DNA from: an uncultured Erysipelotrichaceae bacterium
GTDB lineage: Bacteria; Bacillota_I; Bacilli_A; Erysipelotrichales; Erysipelotrichaceae
DNA: 5,633 nucleotides
Assembly: GCA_944326175.1 (NCBI GenBank)
Contig: CALVCY010000042.1
Coordinates: 1 to 5,633, forward strand
Direction of reading: 5' to 3'
Shown here one piece after another: positions 1 to 5,633 of this stretch. Each line of letters opens with the position of its first letter. Positions within the stretch are counted from its first letter, which is position 1. The notes under the pieces were generated by a model that did not search any database, had not been told where the DNA came from, and worked only from the letters and a program-made list of their open reading frames with translations. The position numbers and the translations under genes are program-made.

Positions 1-2
1 TA

Positions 3-11
3 CTCTCCTTT
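3..11 (-). promoter_or_regulatory. Ribosome binding site of a minus-strand gene starting outside the window
   Basis: The minus strand reads AAAGGAGAG, ending two bases from the left edge. This matches the other strong sites in the window, and the start codon would be expected about 4-8 bases beyond the edge. The gene would continue the run of minus-strand genes; its nature cannot be seen. Confidence 0.6.
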
Positions 12-24
12 GTTTTGCGCGATT

Positions 25-33
25 ATTTTAGCA
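25..33 (-). promoter_or_regulatory. Possible extended -10 promoter for a gene beyond the left edge
   Basis: The minus strand reads TGCTAAAAT, matching the extended -10 form TGnTATAAT with one mismatch in the hexamer. No good -35 hexamer lies 16-18 bases upstream, which is acceptable for an extended -10 promoter. A start site near position 18 would give a very short leader before the ribosome binding site at 3-11. This is a single motif match, so moderate to low confidence. Confidence 0.4.
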
Positions 34-63
34 TAGCTCTTTGCATTATGGGTATGGATTGCA

Positions 64-77
64 ATGGTTTCAACCAT
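64..77. promoter_or_regulatory. Operator-like palindrome upstream of the next gene
   Basis: ATGGTT (64-69) and AACCAT (72-77) are exact reverse complements separated by TC, in the non-coding stretch just after the permease stop. With a 2-base spacer it is too tight for a good RNA hairpin and has no U-tract, so a dimeric protein site is the better reading. Its TGGT-N4-ACCA layout is loosely like GntR/HutC-family operators, but the same word recurs inside genes in this window, which lowers its weight. Confidence 0.3.
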
Positions 78-88
78 CAATATTGTGA

Positions 89-1771
89 TTAGTGAACAGC
101 ATCGAGCAAATGGGAACCGACTTTTCGTTGGATCAACAGGGTGATCACGATAATAATGATCGAAAAAACGATCATGATGAATTCAACCAACATAGATTGA
201 GATAACCAGGATAAAATCAGATAATAGATCCCACCCAATCCGATTGCTGCGAGTAGATTGAACAGCATGCCAACGAACACCTTGGTATTATTTTTGACGG
301 CTTGGATCTCACTAGTCCAGTTCAGGTAAGGCTTTCGCGCATCGTTCCATAATCCAAAGACATCGCATACCAACATATGAGCAACAAGGATAAAAAATAA
401 AGTTAATGCAGAAAGTGGTGCAACCACTTGAAATAATGGTAAAACCACACTGATCAATAGAATCAAGGGCATTCGGATCAGCATAGCCGTAATGAGCTTG
501 GCATTGCTTTGATCCAATGCACCCATGGGGATCGTGCGCATCCAGGATGCACACTGCCCATCCTTGCTGATCATCACACCGGCACAATAATCCATACTGC
601 CAATGAATAAAACAAATGCACAGATACCAAAAGTGATCCATTGATCCACACCTAAACTGCGTAGCATTGCGATCAATTCAAATAGATCGGCATCACTCTG
701 GGATATTCCGATACTCAGGCTGACCAACATGATCCCGGCCACAAGATATATTGGTGTGACCATTTGAATAATGAATGTGGCGGAAGAGAAGATGGTATGG
801 AGTTCTTTTTGGATATAACCATAGATGGGATGGTGTTTTTGAAATAGATGATCGTTGACTTTCCCAACTTTGCGTTTTCCACCATTGAGCATGGAGGCTA
901 CCAGACCTTTGAGGTAAATGGTTTGACCAATCTTAAAGTAGATCCATACGGTTCCACTGGTTAGACCAGCGTATACCAGTAATTTGATCAAACCATCACC
1001 AAATGATGATGCCCGAATGGCATCCACCGCTAAACGAAGCGGTGGATAACACGATCCCATCGTTTGAGATATGTTCGATAACAGCTTGACACCTACCAAT
1101 GCATCTTCCATGACAGTGGTCGTGGAACCGAGCTGATTCAAAAAAATGAAATAAATGATGAAAAATAAAAGAAATGCAATGAGTTGGACCCGTTTTTTGT
1201 TATAGAAGATGCGACTGTAACGCATGATCACCATCAACAAAATCCCCAAAATACAACTGGGAATGATGCAGATCGTAAGTAGCATCAACAGCAATAAAAT
1301 AAATTGAATGATGGTCAAACCAAGCTGAACTGTGGTGATCACCATTGGTCCGATTGCAAGTAATGCCACAAGCATCCAGGTGTCGACGAGCAACACGATA
1401 CTGCGGGCTGCCAGAATTTCCGTGGCACTTAAGGGTAACGGTAACAATATGGAAGTGGTTTGATCATAATACAAAGTGGATACCATCGCCAAAACCATCA
1501 TGAACAGGCCGATGGATAGCACCATGATCAACAGGATCGTGATGGATAATTCGGGTAAATCATACGTGATGGCCATGGTATTGATCCCGTCAAACAAAAA
1601 TGTAAACAAGGCGATCAGATAACCGAAGAGAATGACATATGCAATGCCAATGGCGATCTTTGTCCCTTTAGATGGTTTTTTCTTGGTTGAACCATGCATT
1701 TTTGTGGCATTGACCATCCCTTGAAACTGAGCTTTCAGCAATATTTTGGATAATAACAGAATGTTATGCAT
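89..1771 (-). CDS. ABC-2 type exporter permease, large multi-spanning subunit
   Basis: This 560-residue integral membrane protein has about twelve hydrophobic spans, near residues 38-60, 77-100, 122-146, 151-183, 195-212, 262-280, 331-354, 378-398, 426-447, 450-470, 497-521 and 527-547. Two groups of about six suggest a full-length permease rather than a half unit. Landmarks are LLPLPLSATEILAAR (109-123), a cytoplasmic basic stretch before KELHTIFSS (322-330), SKDGQCASWMRTIPM (402-416), and WNDARKPYLNWTSEIQAVKNN (475-495). The last resembles the D-x-x-R/K-P-x-L-N-W-T element that I recall from the roughly 550-residue putative ABC exporter permeases of Bacillota (Pfam ABC_tran_2 type), although that family name is from memory. 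It starts within the ATPase gene (8-base overlap) and ends at TAA, with no clear terminator after it. It should form the channel for the neighbouring ATPase; its cargo is unknown. Confidence 0.88.
   Translation of the reverse strand: MHNILLLSKILLKAQFQGMVNATKMHGSTKKKPSKGTKIAIGIAYVILFGYLIALFTFLFDGINTMAITYDLPELSITILLIMVLSIGLFMMVLAMVSTLYYDQTTSILLPLPLSATEILAARSIVLLVDTWMLVALLAIGPMVITTVQLGLTIIQFILLLLMLLTICIIPSCILGILLMVIMRYSRIFYNKKRVQLIAFLLFFIIYFIFLNQLGSTTTVMEDALVGVKLLSNISQTMGSCYPPLRLAVDAIRASSFGDGLIKLLVYAGLTSGTVWIYFKIGQTIYLKGLVASMLNGGKRKVGKVNDHLFQKHHPIYGYIQKELHTIFSSATFIIQMVTPIYLVAGIMLVSLSIGISQSDADLFELIAMLRSLGVDQWITFGICAFVLFIGSMDYCAGVMISKDGQCASWMRTIPMGALDQSNAKLITAMLIRMPLILLISVVLPLFQVVAPLSALTLFFILVAHMLVCDVFGLWNDARKPYLNWTSEIQAVKNNTKVFVGMLFNLLAAIGLGGIYYLILSWLSQSMLVEFIMIVFSIIIIVITLLIQRKVGSHLLDAVH
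413..429. repeat. 7-bp inverted repeat with 3-base loop inside the permease gene
   Basis: AAGTGGT (413-419) and ACCACTT (423-429) are exact reverse complements around GCA. This is an extended copy of the recurrent TGGT-N3-ACCA word described in the findings. It codes for the V-V-A-P region of a late membrane-span junction. No function is evident. Confidence 0.5.
1022..1047. repeat. Perfect 10-bp inverted repeat with 6-base loop inside the permease gene
   Basis: ATCCACCGCT (1022-1031) and AGCGGTGGAT (1038-1047) are exact reverse complements around AAACGA. They code for Y-P-P-L-R-L-A-V-D near residues 242-250, between the first and second groups of membrane spans. There is no U-tract on either side, so it is not a terminator. 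The stem is G+C-rich for this region and would be stable in the mRNA. Confidence 0.75.
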
Positions 1772-2489
1772 GTTCCGTCATCTCCAAAAACAGATCTTCA
1801 AGCGACATGGTCGCATCATATTGACGCCGTAATTGATCCAACGTACCGATAAACAAGAGTTTGCCATGGTGGATCACGCCGATACGGTCACACAGTTTTT
1901 CAGCAACCTCCAACGCATGAGTGCTGAAAAACACGCTGTGACCTTTAGCGGCGTGATCTTTCATCATCTGCTTGGTATCATGCTGACTCTTTGGATCCAA
2001 CCCAACTAGTGGTTCATCCATGATCCAGTTATTGGGTTCATGCAACAATGCGGCGATGATCATCAGTTTTTGCCGCATCCCGTGGGAATAGGAAGATATG
2101 GGATTATTGAGCAATTGATCCAGTTCAAATGTTTGCGCCATAGAAAGAATATTGGTTTTTCGAGTGGTTGCATCGACATTATAAATATCGGCAACGAGAT
2201 TGAGATACTGGATGGCTTTCATGCCCATGAAAAAGTCCGGGTTATCGGATACATAGCCAAAGGTGCGTTTGGCTTCGACCGGATCGGTGATGATGGAATG
2301 ACCATCGAGCAATATGTCCCCTGCATCGGGTTCTAGAATGCCACTGATCATATGGATGGTGGTACTTTTACCTGCACCGTTTTCTCCGATAAAACCGAAG
2401 ATTTCACCGTTATGGACGGTGAAATCCAGATCATCGACGGCTTTGGTATTGGCCACGTATTGTTTGGATACATGTTGGATTTCAATCAT
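1764..2489 (-). CDS. ABC transporter ATP-binding protein (ABC-2 exporter type)
   Basis: This is a 241-residue cytoplasmic ATPase subunit that would power the permease encoded next to it. Motifs in order are Walker A GENGAGKST (35-43), the Q-loop region GYVSDNPD (78-85) where aspartate stands in place of the usual glutamine, the signature YSHGMRQ (134-140, a common variant of LSGGQ in this exporter class), Walker B WIMDEP (155-160) with catalytic E159, D-loop GLDP (163-166) and switch histidine H191. Nothing needed for ATP hydrolysis looks lost. The length is typical of the NatA/EcsA-like ATPases that pair with ABC-2 type permeases. It starts at the ATG with a good ribosome binding site after the hairpin gap, and its last 8 bases overlap the permease gene. 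Cargo cannot be told from this subunit; export of a peptide, lipid, drug or ion is possible. Confidence 0.95.
   Translation of the reverse strand: MIEIQHVSKQYVANTKAVDDLDFTVHNGEIFGFIGENGAGKSTTIHMISGILEPDAGDILLDGHSIITDPVEAKRTFGYVSDNPDFFMGMKAIQYLNLVADIYNVDATTRKTNILSMAQTFELDQLLNNPISSYSHGMRQKLMIIAALLHEPNNWIMDEPLVGLDPKSQHDTKQMMKDHAAKGHSVFFSTHALEVAEKLCDRIGVIHHGKLLFIGTLDQLRRQYDATMSLEDLFLEMTEHA
1782..1785 (-). promoter_or_regulatory. Ribosome binding site of the ABC permease, inside the ATPase gene
   Basis: The minus strand reads GGAG, 10 bases before the ATG at 1771-1769, within the final codons of the ATPase gene. With the 8-base gene overlap this supports coupled synthesis of the two exporter subunits and fixes the permease start. 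Confidence 0.65.
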
Positions 2490-2497
2490 GTCTACTG

Positions 2498-2504
2498 CTC
2501 CTTT
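2498..2504 (-). promoter_or_regulatory. Ribosome binding site of the ABC ATPase gene
   Basis: The minus strand reads AAAGGAG, 8 bases before the ATG at 2489-2487, a near-ideal Shine-Dalgarno sequence that confirms the start. It sits one base after the outer stem of the intercistronic hairpin, so folding of that hairpin could affect ribosome access. Confidence 0.85.
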
Positions 2505-2505
2505 A

Positions 2506-2546
2506 AAACTTGAATGCAGGTGGTTGGACCACCTGCATTTCAGTTT
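2506..2546 (-). terminator. Strong intercistronic hairpin, possible weak terminator or attenuator
   Basis: Arms 2513-2524 and 2528-2539 form a perfect 12-bp stem around a 3-base loop. After a 2x2 internal loop, a 5-bp outer stem (AAACT/AGTTT, 2506-2510 and 2542-2546) extends it. In the direction of transcription the structure ends in AGTTTT and runs at once into AAAGGAG, the ribosome binding site of the ABC ATPase gene. The U-tract is only four long, so full termination is doubtful. Partial termination after the amidohydrolase gene, mRNA end protection, or modulation of ABC translation all fit. I saw no convincing promoter for the ABC genes, which argues that some transcription reads through. 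Confidence 0.5.
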
Positions 2547-2556
2547 GATAATTCAA

Positions 2557-4188
2557 CTATTGATTGTCAATATGGTTTTGATCATAGACACACGTTCCAT
2601 TGACATACGTTTGTAATGGATGGATCGTATGGATCTGCTGTGGTTCAACCATAAACGGATCATCGCTCCAGATCACAAAGTCTGCCAAGTATCCCGGAGC
2701 GATCAAACCTTTCACCGTTTCTTCAAATGACGCATGGGCCCCTTCGATCGTGAATGAACGGATAGCATCCGCAACACTCATCGCTTCTTCCGGCCGATAA
2801 ATACCATAATCATGATGGACCGACTTGCGTGTAACGGCACATTGGATCCCGCACATGCAATCCGGTAATTCTACTGGGCAATCACTGCCATTGGAGACAT
2901 GCAATCCCAAACGTTGCATCGTATGGAAACCATAAGAAGACGATGCCAATAACGGATTGACGCGTTGATGGACGATACCGATATCATAATCCAGGAAAAT
3001 AGATTGGATATAGGCATGCAGATCCAAGGCTTTCATGCGTTGGTATTGATCGGGACGCATGATCTGACAATGGATGATCCCATGACGCGCATCGAATCGT
3101 GGATGGTTAGTCATGGTAGCTTCCATAGCATTGATGATGCGATCCATGATCGCATCACCTATGGCATGGATGGCGATCTGCATGCCATTTCGATGGGCTA
3201 GATCGATCATTTGATTGAATGTGGATTGATCATAGACAGCGATACCAGTGGTTGAACCATCGTCTGCATAAGGTTGAGATAAATAAGCCGTTCTGGCCCC
3301 CAATGAGCCATCCCCTAGCATTTTCAATGGCCCATATTTGAACCATGAAGATCCGATACCACTATTGCGCCCTTCAGCTAAAAATTGAGACAGATCATGG
3401 GGATTAGTAAAATGGTTCTGTTCATAGATCCGTACGCTCATCTTCCCCTTGGCTTCCAAGTTTTGATACGCGGTTATGACATCGTGATAGTCTAAACCAT
3501 GGAAAACGACGAAGTCATCCGTTTGAGCACTGGTCACACCATAGGCGTTGAGATGATGCATCGCATTTTCCAACATCTCTTCCAACTCGTCGATACTGGG
3601 TTTCGGTAACGCTTGATAGACCATGTCTAATCCGTTTTCTCTGAAGATCCCCAATGGTTCTCCATGTTCATCCACATCGAATGCACCACCGTTTGGTTGA
3701 GGGGTATCTTTTGTGACATGGATCAACTCCAATGCTAACGAATTGACCACACAGGAGTGCCCGCAGGCACGTACCAGACAAATGGGATGATCCGTCGAAA
3801 TTTGATCAAGATCATATCGGGTTGGAAACCGTTGGTCATCCTCAAAGAAATCATGGTTCCAACCACGTCCCCTCACCCATCGTCCGGATGGGATATTGCG
3901 ATGATGGATCTCATCGCGAACATATTGTTGCAATTGTTTCAACGATTGTGTATGCTCAGCAAGTTGCAACGAAGCCAAACCATATCCATAGTTGAGTACA
4001 TGCATATGGGAATCATTGAAACCAGCCGATACAAAATGATGATTCAAATCGACAATGGCAGCTTTTGGATATTGTTGGATCAAGGCAGTGCTAGAACCCG
4101 TCGCAACAATGGTCGAACCATCCACTGCAAACGCTTCGATCCATCCATTTCCATCAAAAATATGACCATTGGTATATAACGTCACCAT
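2557..4188 (-). CDS. YtcJ-like amidohydrolase family protein (Amidohydro_3 type)
   Basis: This is a 543-residue, probably cytoplasmic metal-dependent hydrolase with no signal peptide. It belongs to the amidohydrolase superfamily branch that includes YtcJ-like proteins and N-substituted formamide deformylase (NfdA). The order of elements is complete: an N-terminal beta-sandwich start (TNGHIFDGNG, 7-16), the metal motif DSHMH (H61, H63), K289 in KMLGDGSLGARTA (the usual bridging-lysine region), H341 in HAIGD, H373 in HGIIHCQ, and D436 in NGSDCPVE. The C terminus returns to the sandwich with LADFVIWSDDPF (501-512). All expected metal ligands therefore appear intact and the length is normal. The ATG follows the symporter stop with no gap and has a GGGGAGG site 8 bases upstream, so the pair is probably co-translated. 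The neighbour suggests a substrate that is an imported amino acid or amide derivative, but this is inference: members of the family differ widely in substrate and many are uncharacterised. A strong hairpin follows the TAG stop. Confidence 0.9.
   Translation of the reverse strand: MVTLYTNGHIFDGNGWIEAFAVDGSTIVATGSSTALIQQYPKAAIVDLNHHFVSAGFNDSHMHVLNYGYGLASLQLAEHTQSLKQLQQYVRDEIHHRNIPSGRWVRGRGWNHDFFEDDQRFPTRYDLDQISTDHPICLVRACGHSCVVNSLALELIHVTKDTPQPNGGAFDVDEHGEPLGIFRENGLDMVYQALPKPSIDELEEMLENAMHHLNAYGVTSAQTDDFVVFHGLDYHDVITAYQNLEAKGKMSVRIYEQNHFTNPHDLSQFLAEGRNSGIGSSWFKYGPLKMLGDGSLGARTAYLSQPYADDGSTTGIAVYDQSTFNQMIDLAHRNGMQIAIHAIGDAIMDRIINAMEATMTNHPRFDARHGIIHCQIMRPDQYQRMKALDLHAYIQSIFLDYDIGIVHQRVNPLLASSSYGFHTMQRLGLHVSNGSDCPVELPDCMCGIQCAVTRKSVHHDYGIYRPEEAMSVADAIRSFTIEGAHASFEETVKGLIAPGYLADFVIWSDDPFMVEPQQIHTIHPLQTYVNGTCVYDQNHIDNQ
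3135..3157. repeat. Perfect 10-bp inverted repeat with 3-base loop inside the amidohydrolase gene
   Basis: TGATGCGATC (3135-3144) and GATCGCATCA (3148-3157) are exact reverse complements around the loop CAT. They code for D-A-I-M-D-R-I-I just after the catalytic HAIGD motif. Each arm contains a GATC. No U-tract follows in either direction, so it is not an intrinsic terminator. Protein constraint may account for part of it. Confidence 0.7.
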
Positions 4189-5633
4189 TTAAATATCCTC
4201 CCCGCGTTGTAACGCTGCTTTGACTTCCGGCTTATCTTCGTAGAATAATGCAAAATTTGGATCCACTTCCCCTTGATGGAACACTCGTGCCTTGTAGTCT
4301 TTGAGCAATTTGAAATACGTATTGCTCAAAAGCAAGATCACTGCCACATTGATAAATGTCGGGATCGCTGATGTGATATCCACCAATGTCCAGATCGAAA
4401 GATCAGAAACATGCAGAATGAATAACGTGATCAAAAAACCAGGGATCGCATAGAAATTACGGAAGATGGTCAATAACGTTTTCTTCAGCTTGGGATTGTT
4501 TTTCGCCAGATGACGCAATACTGCTTGGTAATAGACATACCATCCACCACTGGTGGTCAACTGGAATACCAGCATGGTCGCAACGATATAGACCATACCG
4601 ATCGTGCCAAACGAATCGGTAAATACATTCAGTGCCAATGTGGCATTGGTCGCACCAGAGGTCCATTCCCCGCTGATCAATACCGTCAACGCGGTGATGG
4701 AGCACACGATAAATGTATCGACAAACACTTCGAAACTGCCCCATAAACCTTGCTCGACCGGATGCCAAGTCTTGGCGGAAGCATGGACCATCGGACTGGT
4801 ACCCCAACCGGCTTCATTGCTGTAAACACTGCGTGCCATACCGGTGGAAATGACCTGTGCCACAGCCGCACCGGCAAACCCGCCCATGGCAGCTGTGCCG
4901 GTAAAGGCATTGGTAAAAATCGCTGACAATGTTGGAAGTAAGTTATCGATATGCATGCCGATCACGATCAAACCGGCGATCAAATACCCGATACTCATGA
5001 TCGGAACCAGTTTCGTGAAAATCCGACTGAGGCGTTTTGCACCACCCCAAACGAGAAAATAGACGGCACATAGGATGCCAAATGCAGCGATTTCCTGCGG
5101 GATATGGAATGAGTTGGCGATCACTTCACTGGTGGTATAGTTGCTGGCGGTAATGAAGAATGTAGAGAATATCCCGCAACCGAAAACCACCGCCGGAATG
5201 ATCCACTTCTTTCCCCAATGATGCATTTGACCTAACCCTCGTTCCATGTAATAGGTCGGGCCGCCATAAGGATTGCCTTCTTCATCGGTTCGTCTGAAAT
5301 AGACGGCTAAGGTCACTTCGACTTGTTTGATCATCATTCCTAAAAATGCGGTCAACCACATCCAGAACACAGCACCGGGACCACCAGTGGTCACTGCGGT
5401 GGCCACACCAGCGATATTCCCGTAACCCACGGTGGAACCGACTGCGGTCGCAATGGTTTCAAAGGGAGTCAGTAAACCCTTTTTGGATTCATCCGCATCA
5501 TCTTTACCTTTGAATAGGATCCCTAACGTATGGGAGAAGATGGTTTTGATATGGACGACCTGGAAGAAGCCGCTGCGAATGGTGAAGTAGGCACCGGTAA
5601 ATAACATCAAAATGATGAGTGGTGGACCCCAAA
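4189..5633 (-). CDS. Sodium:alanine/glycine symporter family (AGCS) protein, 5'-truncated by the window edge
   Basis: This is an integral membrane carrier expected to co-transport Na+ with alanine, glycine or a related small amino acid into the cell. The start is missing. The frame stays open to the right edge, and the codons before the TTG at 5610-5608 read W-G-P-P-L-I-I, the conserved WGPPL element near the AGCS N terminus, so that TTG is internal and roughly 20-30 residues lie outside. Counting from 5610, family signatures are GNIAGVA (64-70), GGPGAVFWMW (76-85), GGPTYYMERGLG (116-127), GGFAGAAV (243-250) and SNEAGWG (264-270), with about ten hydrophobic spans. The C-terminal tail is charged and cytoplasmic-looking. 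Positions often filled by GTGNI and NEAGLGSAP in relatives are GYGNI and NEAGWGTSP here, so this is a divergent subgroup and substrate assignment is uncertain. The stop TAA directly abuts the ATG of the amidohydrolase gene, indicating one transcript. Family membership is near certain; alanine specificity is inferred. Confidence 0.93.
   Translation of the reverse strand, partial: WGPPLIILMLFTGAYFTIRSGFFQVVHIKTIFSHTLGILFKGKDDADESKKGLLTPFETIATAVGSTVGYGNIAGVATAVTTGGPGAVFWMWLTAFLGMMIKQVEVTLAVYFRRTDEEGNPYGGPTYYMERGLGQMHHWGKKWIIPAVVFGCGIFSTFFITASNYTTSEVIANSFHIPQEIAAFGILCAVYFLVWGGAKRLSRIFTKLVPIMSIGYLIAGLIVIGMHIDNLLPTLSAIFTNAFTGTAAMGGFAGAAVAQVISTGMARSVYSNEAGWGTSPMVHASAKTWHPVEQGLWGSFEVFVDTFIVCSITALTVLISGEWTSGATNATLALNVFTDSFGTIGMVYIVATMLVFQLTTSGGWYVYYQAVLRHLAKNNPKLKKTLLTIFRNFYAIPGFLITLFILHVSDLSIWTLVDITSAIPTFINVAVILLLSNTYFKLLKDYKARVFHQGEVDPNFALFYEDKPEVKAALQRGEDI
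4197..4203 (-). promoter_or_regulatory. Ribosome binding site of the amidohydrolase, inside the symporter gene
   Basis: The minus strand reads GGGGAGG, 8 bases before the ATG at 4188-4186. It lies in the codons for the last residues of the symporter (R-G-E-D), and the TAA stop falls between it and the ATG. Ribosomes ending the upstream gene would finish on top of this site, which favours translational coupling and supports this ATG as the true start. Confidence 0.8.

Noticed and set aside
64..77. Palindrome after the permease stop as an intrinsic terminator
   Set aside because: A 2-base spacer cannot form an unstrained loop for the full stem, and no run of U follows in the transcript. It is kept only as a possible operator.
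2565..2570. TTGACA on the minus strand as the -35 box of a promoter for the ABC genes
   Set aside because: At spacings of 16-18 bases the hexamers are TCAAAC, CAAACT and AAACTG, none like TATAAT, and the region overlaps the hairpin. The box also lies in the coding end of the amidohydrolase gene.
2040..2616. Plus-strand open frames of about 100 residues opposite the ATPase and amidohydrolase genes
   Set aside because: They lack recognisable domains, lie wholly or mostly over strongly supported minus-strand genes, and read as antisense shadows of them.
3757..4179. Plus-strand 140-residue open frame opposite the amidohydrolase N terminus
   Set aside because: No family resemblance or convincing ribosome binding site was seen, and the opposite strand encodes the conserved metal-binding start of the hydrolase.
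4457..4910. Alternative-frame open stretches within the symporter gene
   Set aside because: They overlap the conserved transporter core in another frame and show odd composition rich in Cys, His, Arg and Trp, typical of shadow frames.
5608..5610. TTG as the start codon of the symporter
   Set aside because: The frame continues upstream to the edge and encodes the conserved WGPPL element, and no ribosome binding site precedes the TTG, so the gene begins outside the window.
1..5633. CRISPR array, tRNA or rRNA gene, insertion sequence or phage module
   Set aside because: No regularly spaced direct repeats, cloverleaf or rRNA-like segments, transposase or integrase motifs, or terminal inverted repeats with target duplications were seen on either strand.

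Overview
The window looks like chromosomal DNA of a low-G+C Gram-positive bacterium (Bacillota). The reasons are G+C in the low to mid forties (estimated by eye), strong AAAGGAG-type ribosome binding sites, tightly packed co-directional genes, and an ABC exporter permease of a type I associate with Bacillota. An Erysipelotrichia-like host is possible, but nothing here fixes the taxonomy.

Everything recognisable is coded on the minus strand, so the order of transcription runs from high to low coordinates. (1) 5633-4189: most of a sodium:alanine/glycine symporter (AGCS family), cut by the right edge. (2) 4188-2557: a YtcJ-like, Amidohydro_3-type metal-dependent amidohydrolase whose ATG directly abuts the symporter TAA. 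(3) 2556-2490: a 67-base gap holding a strong hairpin and the ribosome binding site of the next gene. (4) 2489-1764: an ABC transporter ATPase. (5) 1771-89: its multi-spanning ABC-2 type permease, overlapping the ATPase gene by 8 bases. (6) 88-1: a short non-coding stretch with a possible extended -10 promoter and a good Shine-Dalgarno sequence pointing out of the left edge, implying another minus-strand gene just beyond it.

Functionally there are two modules. The symporter and amidohydrolase form a translationally coupled pair that would fit uptake of an amino acid or amino-acid derivative followed by cytoplasmic hydrolysis of an amide or related bond. The substrate is unknown. The ABC pair is a complete exporter (soluble ATPase plus one large permease) of unknown cargo. 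The hairpin between the modules may attenuate or partly separate their expression.

No new defence or mobile system is visible: there are no RNA genes, CRISPR repeats, transposases or phage genes. The most unusual signal is in word usage. By hand count GATC occurs 86 times, about four times the composition expectation, and the spaced palindrome TGGT-N3-ACCA occurs 13 times where less than one is expected. Both are spread through genes in more than one reading frame, like highly iterated palindromes. Two perfect 10-bp intragenic inverted repeats are also present.
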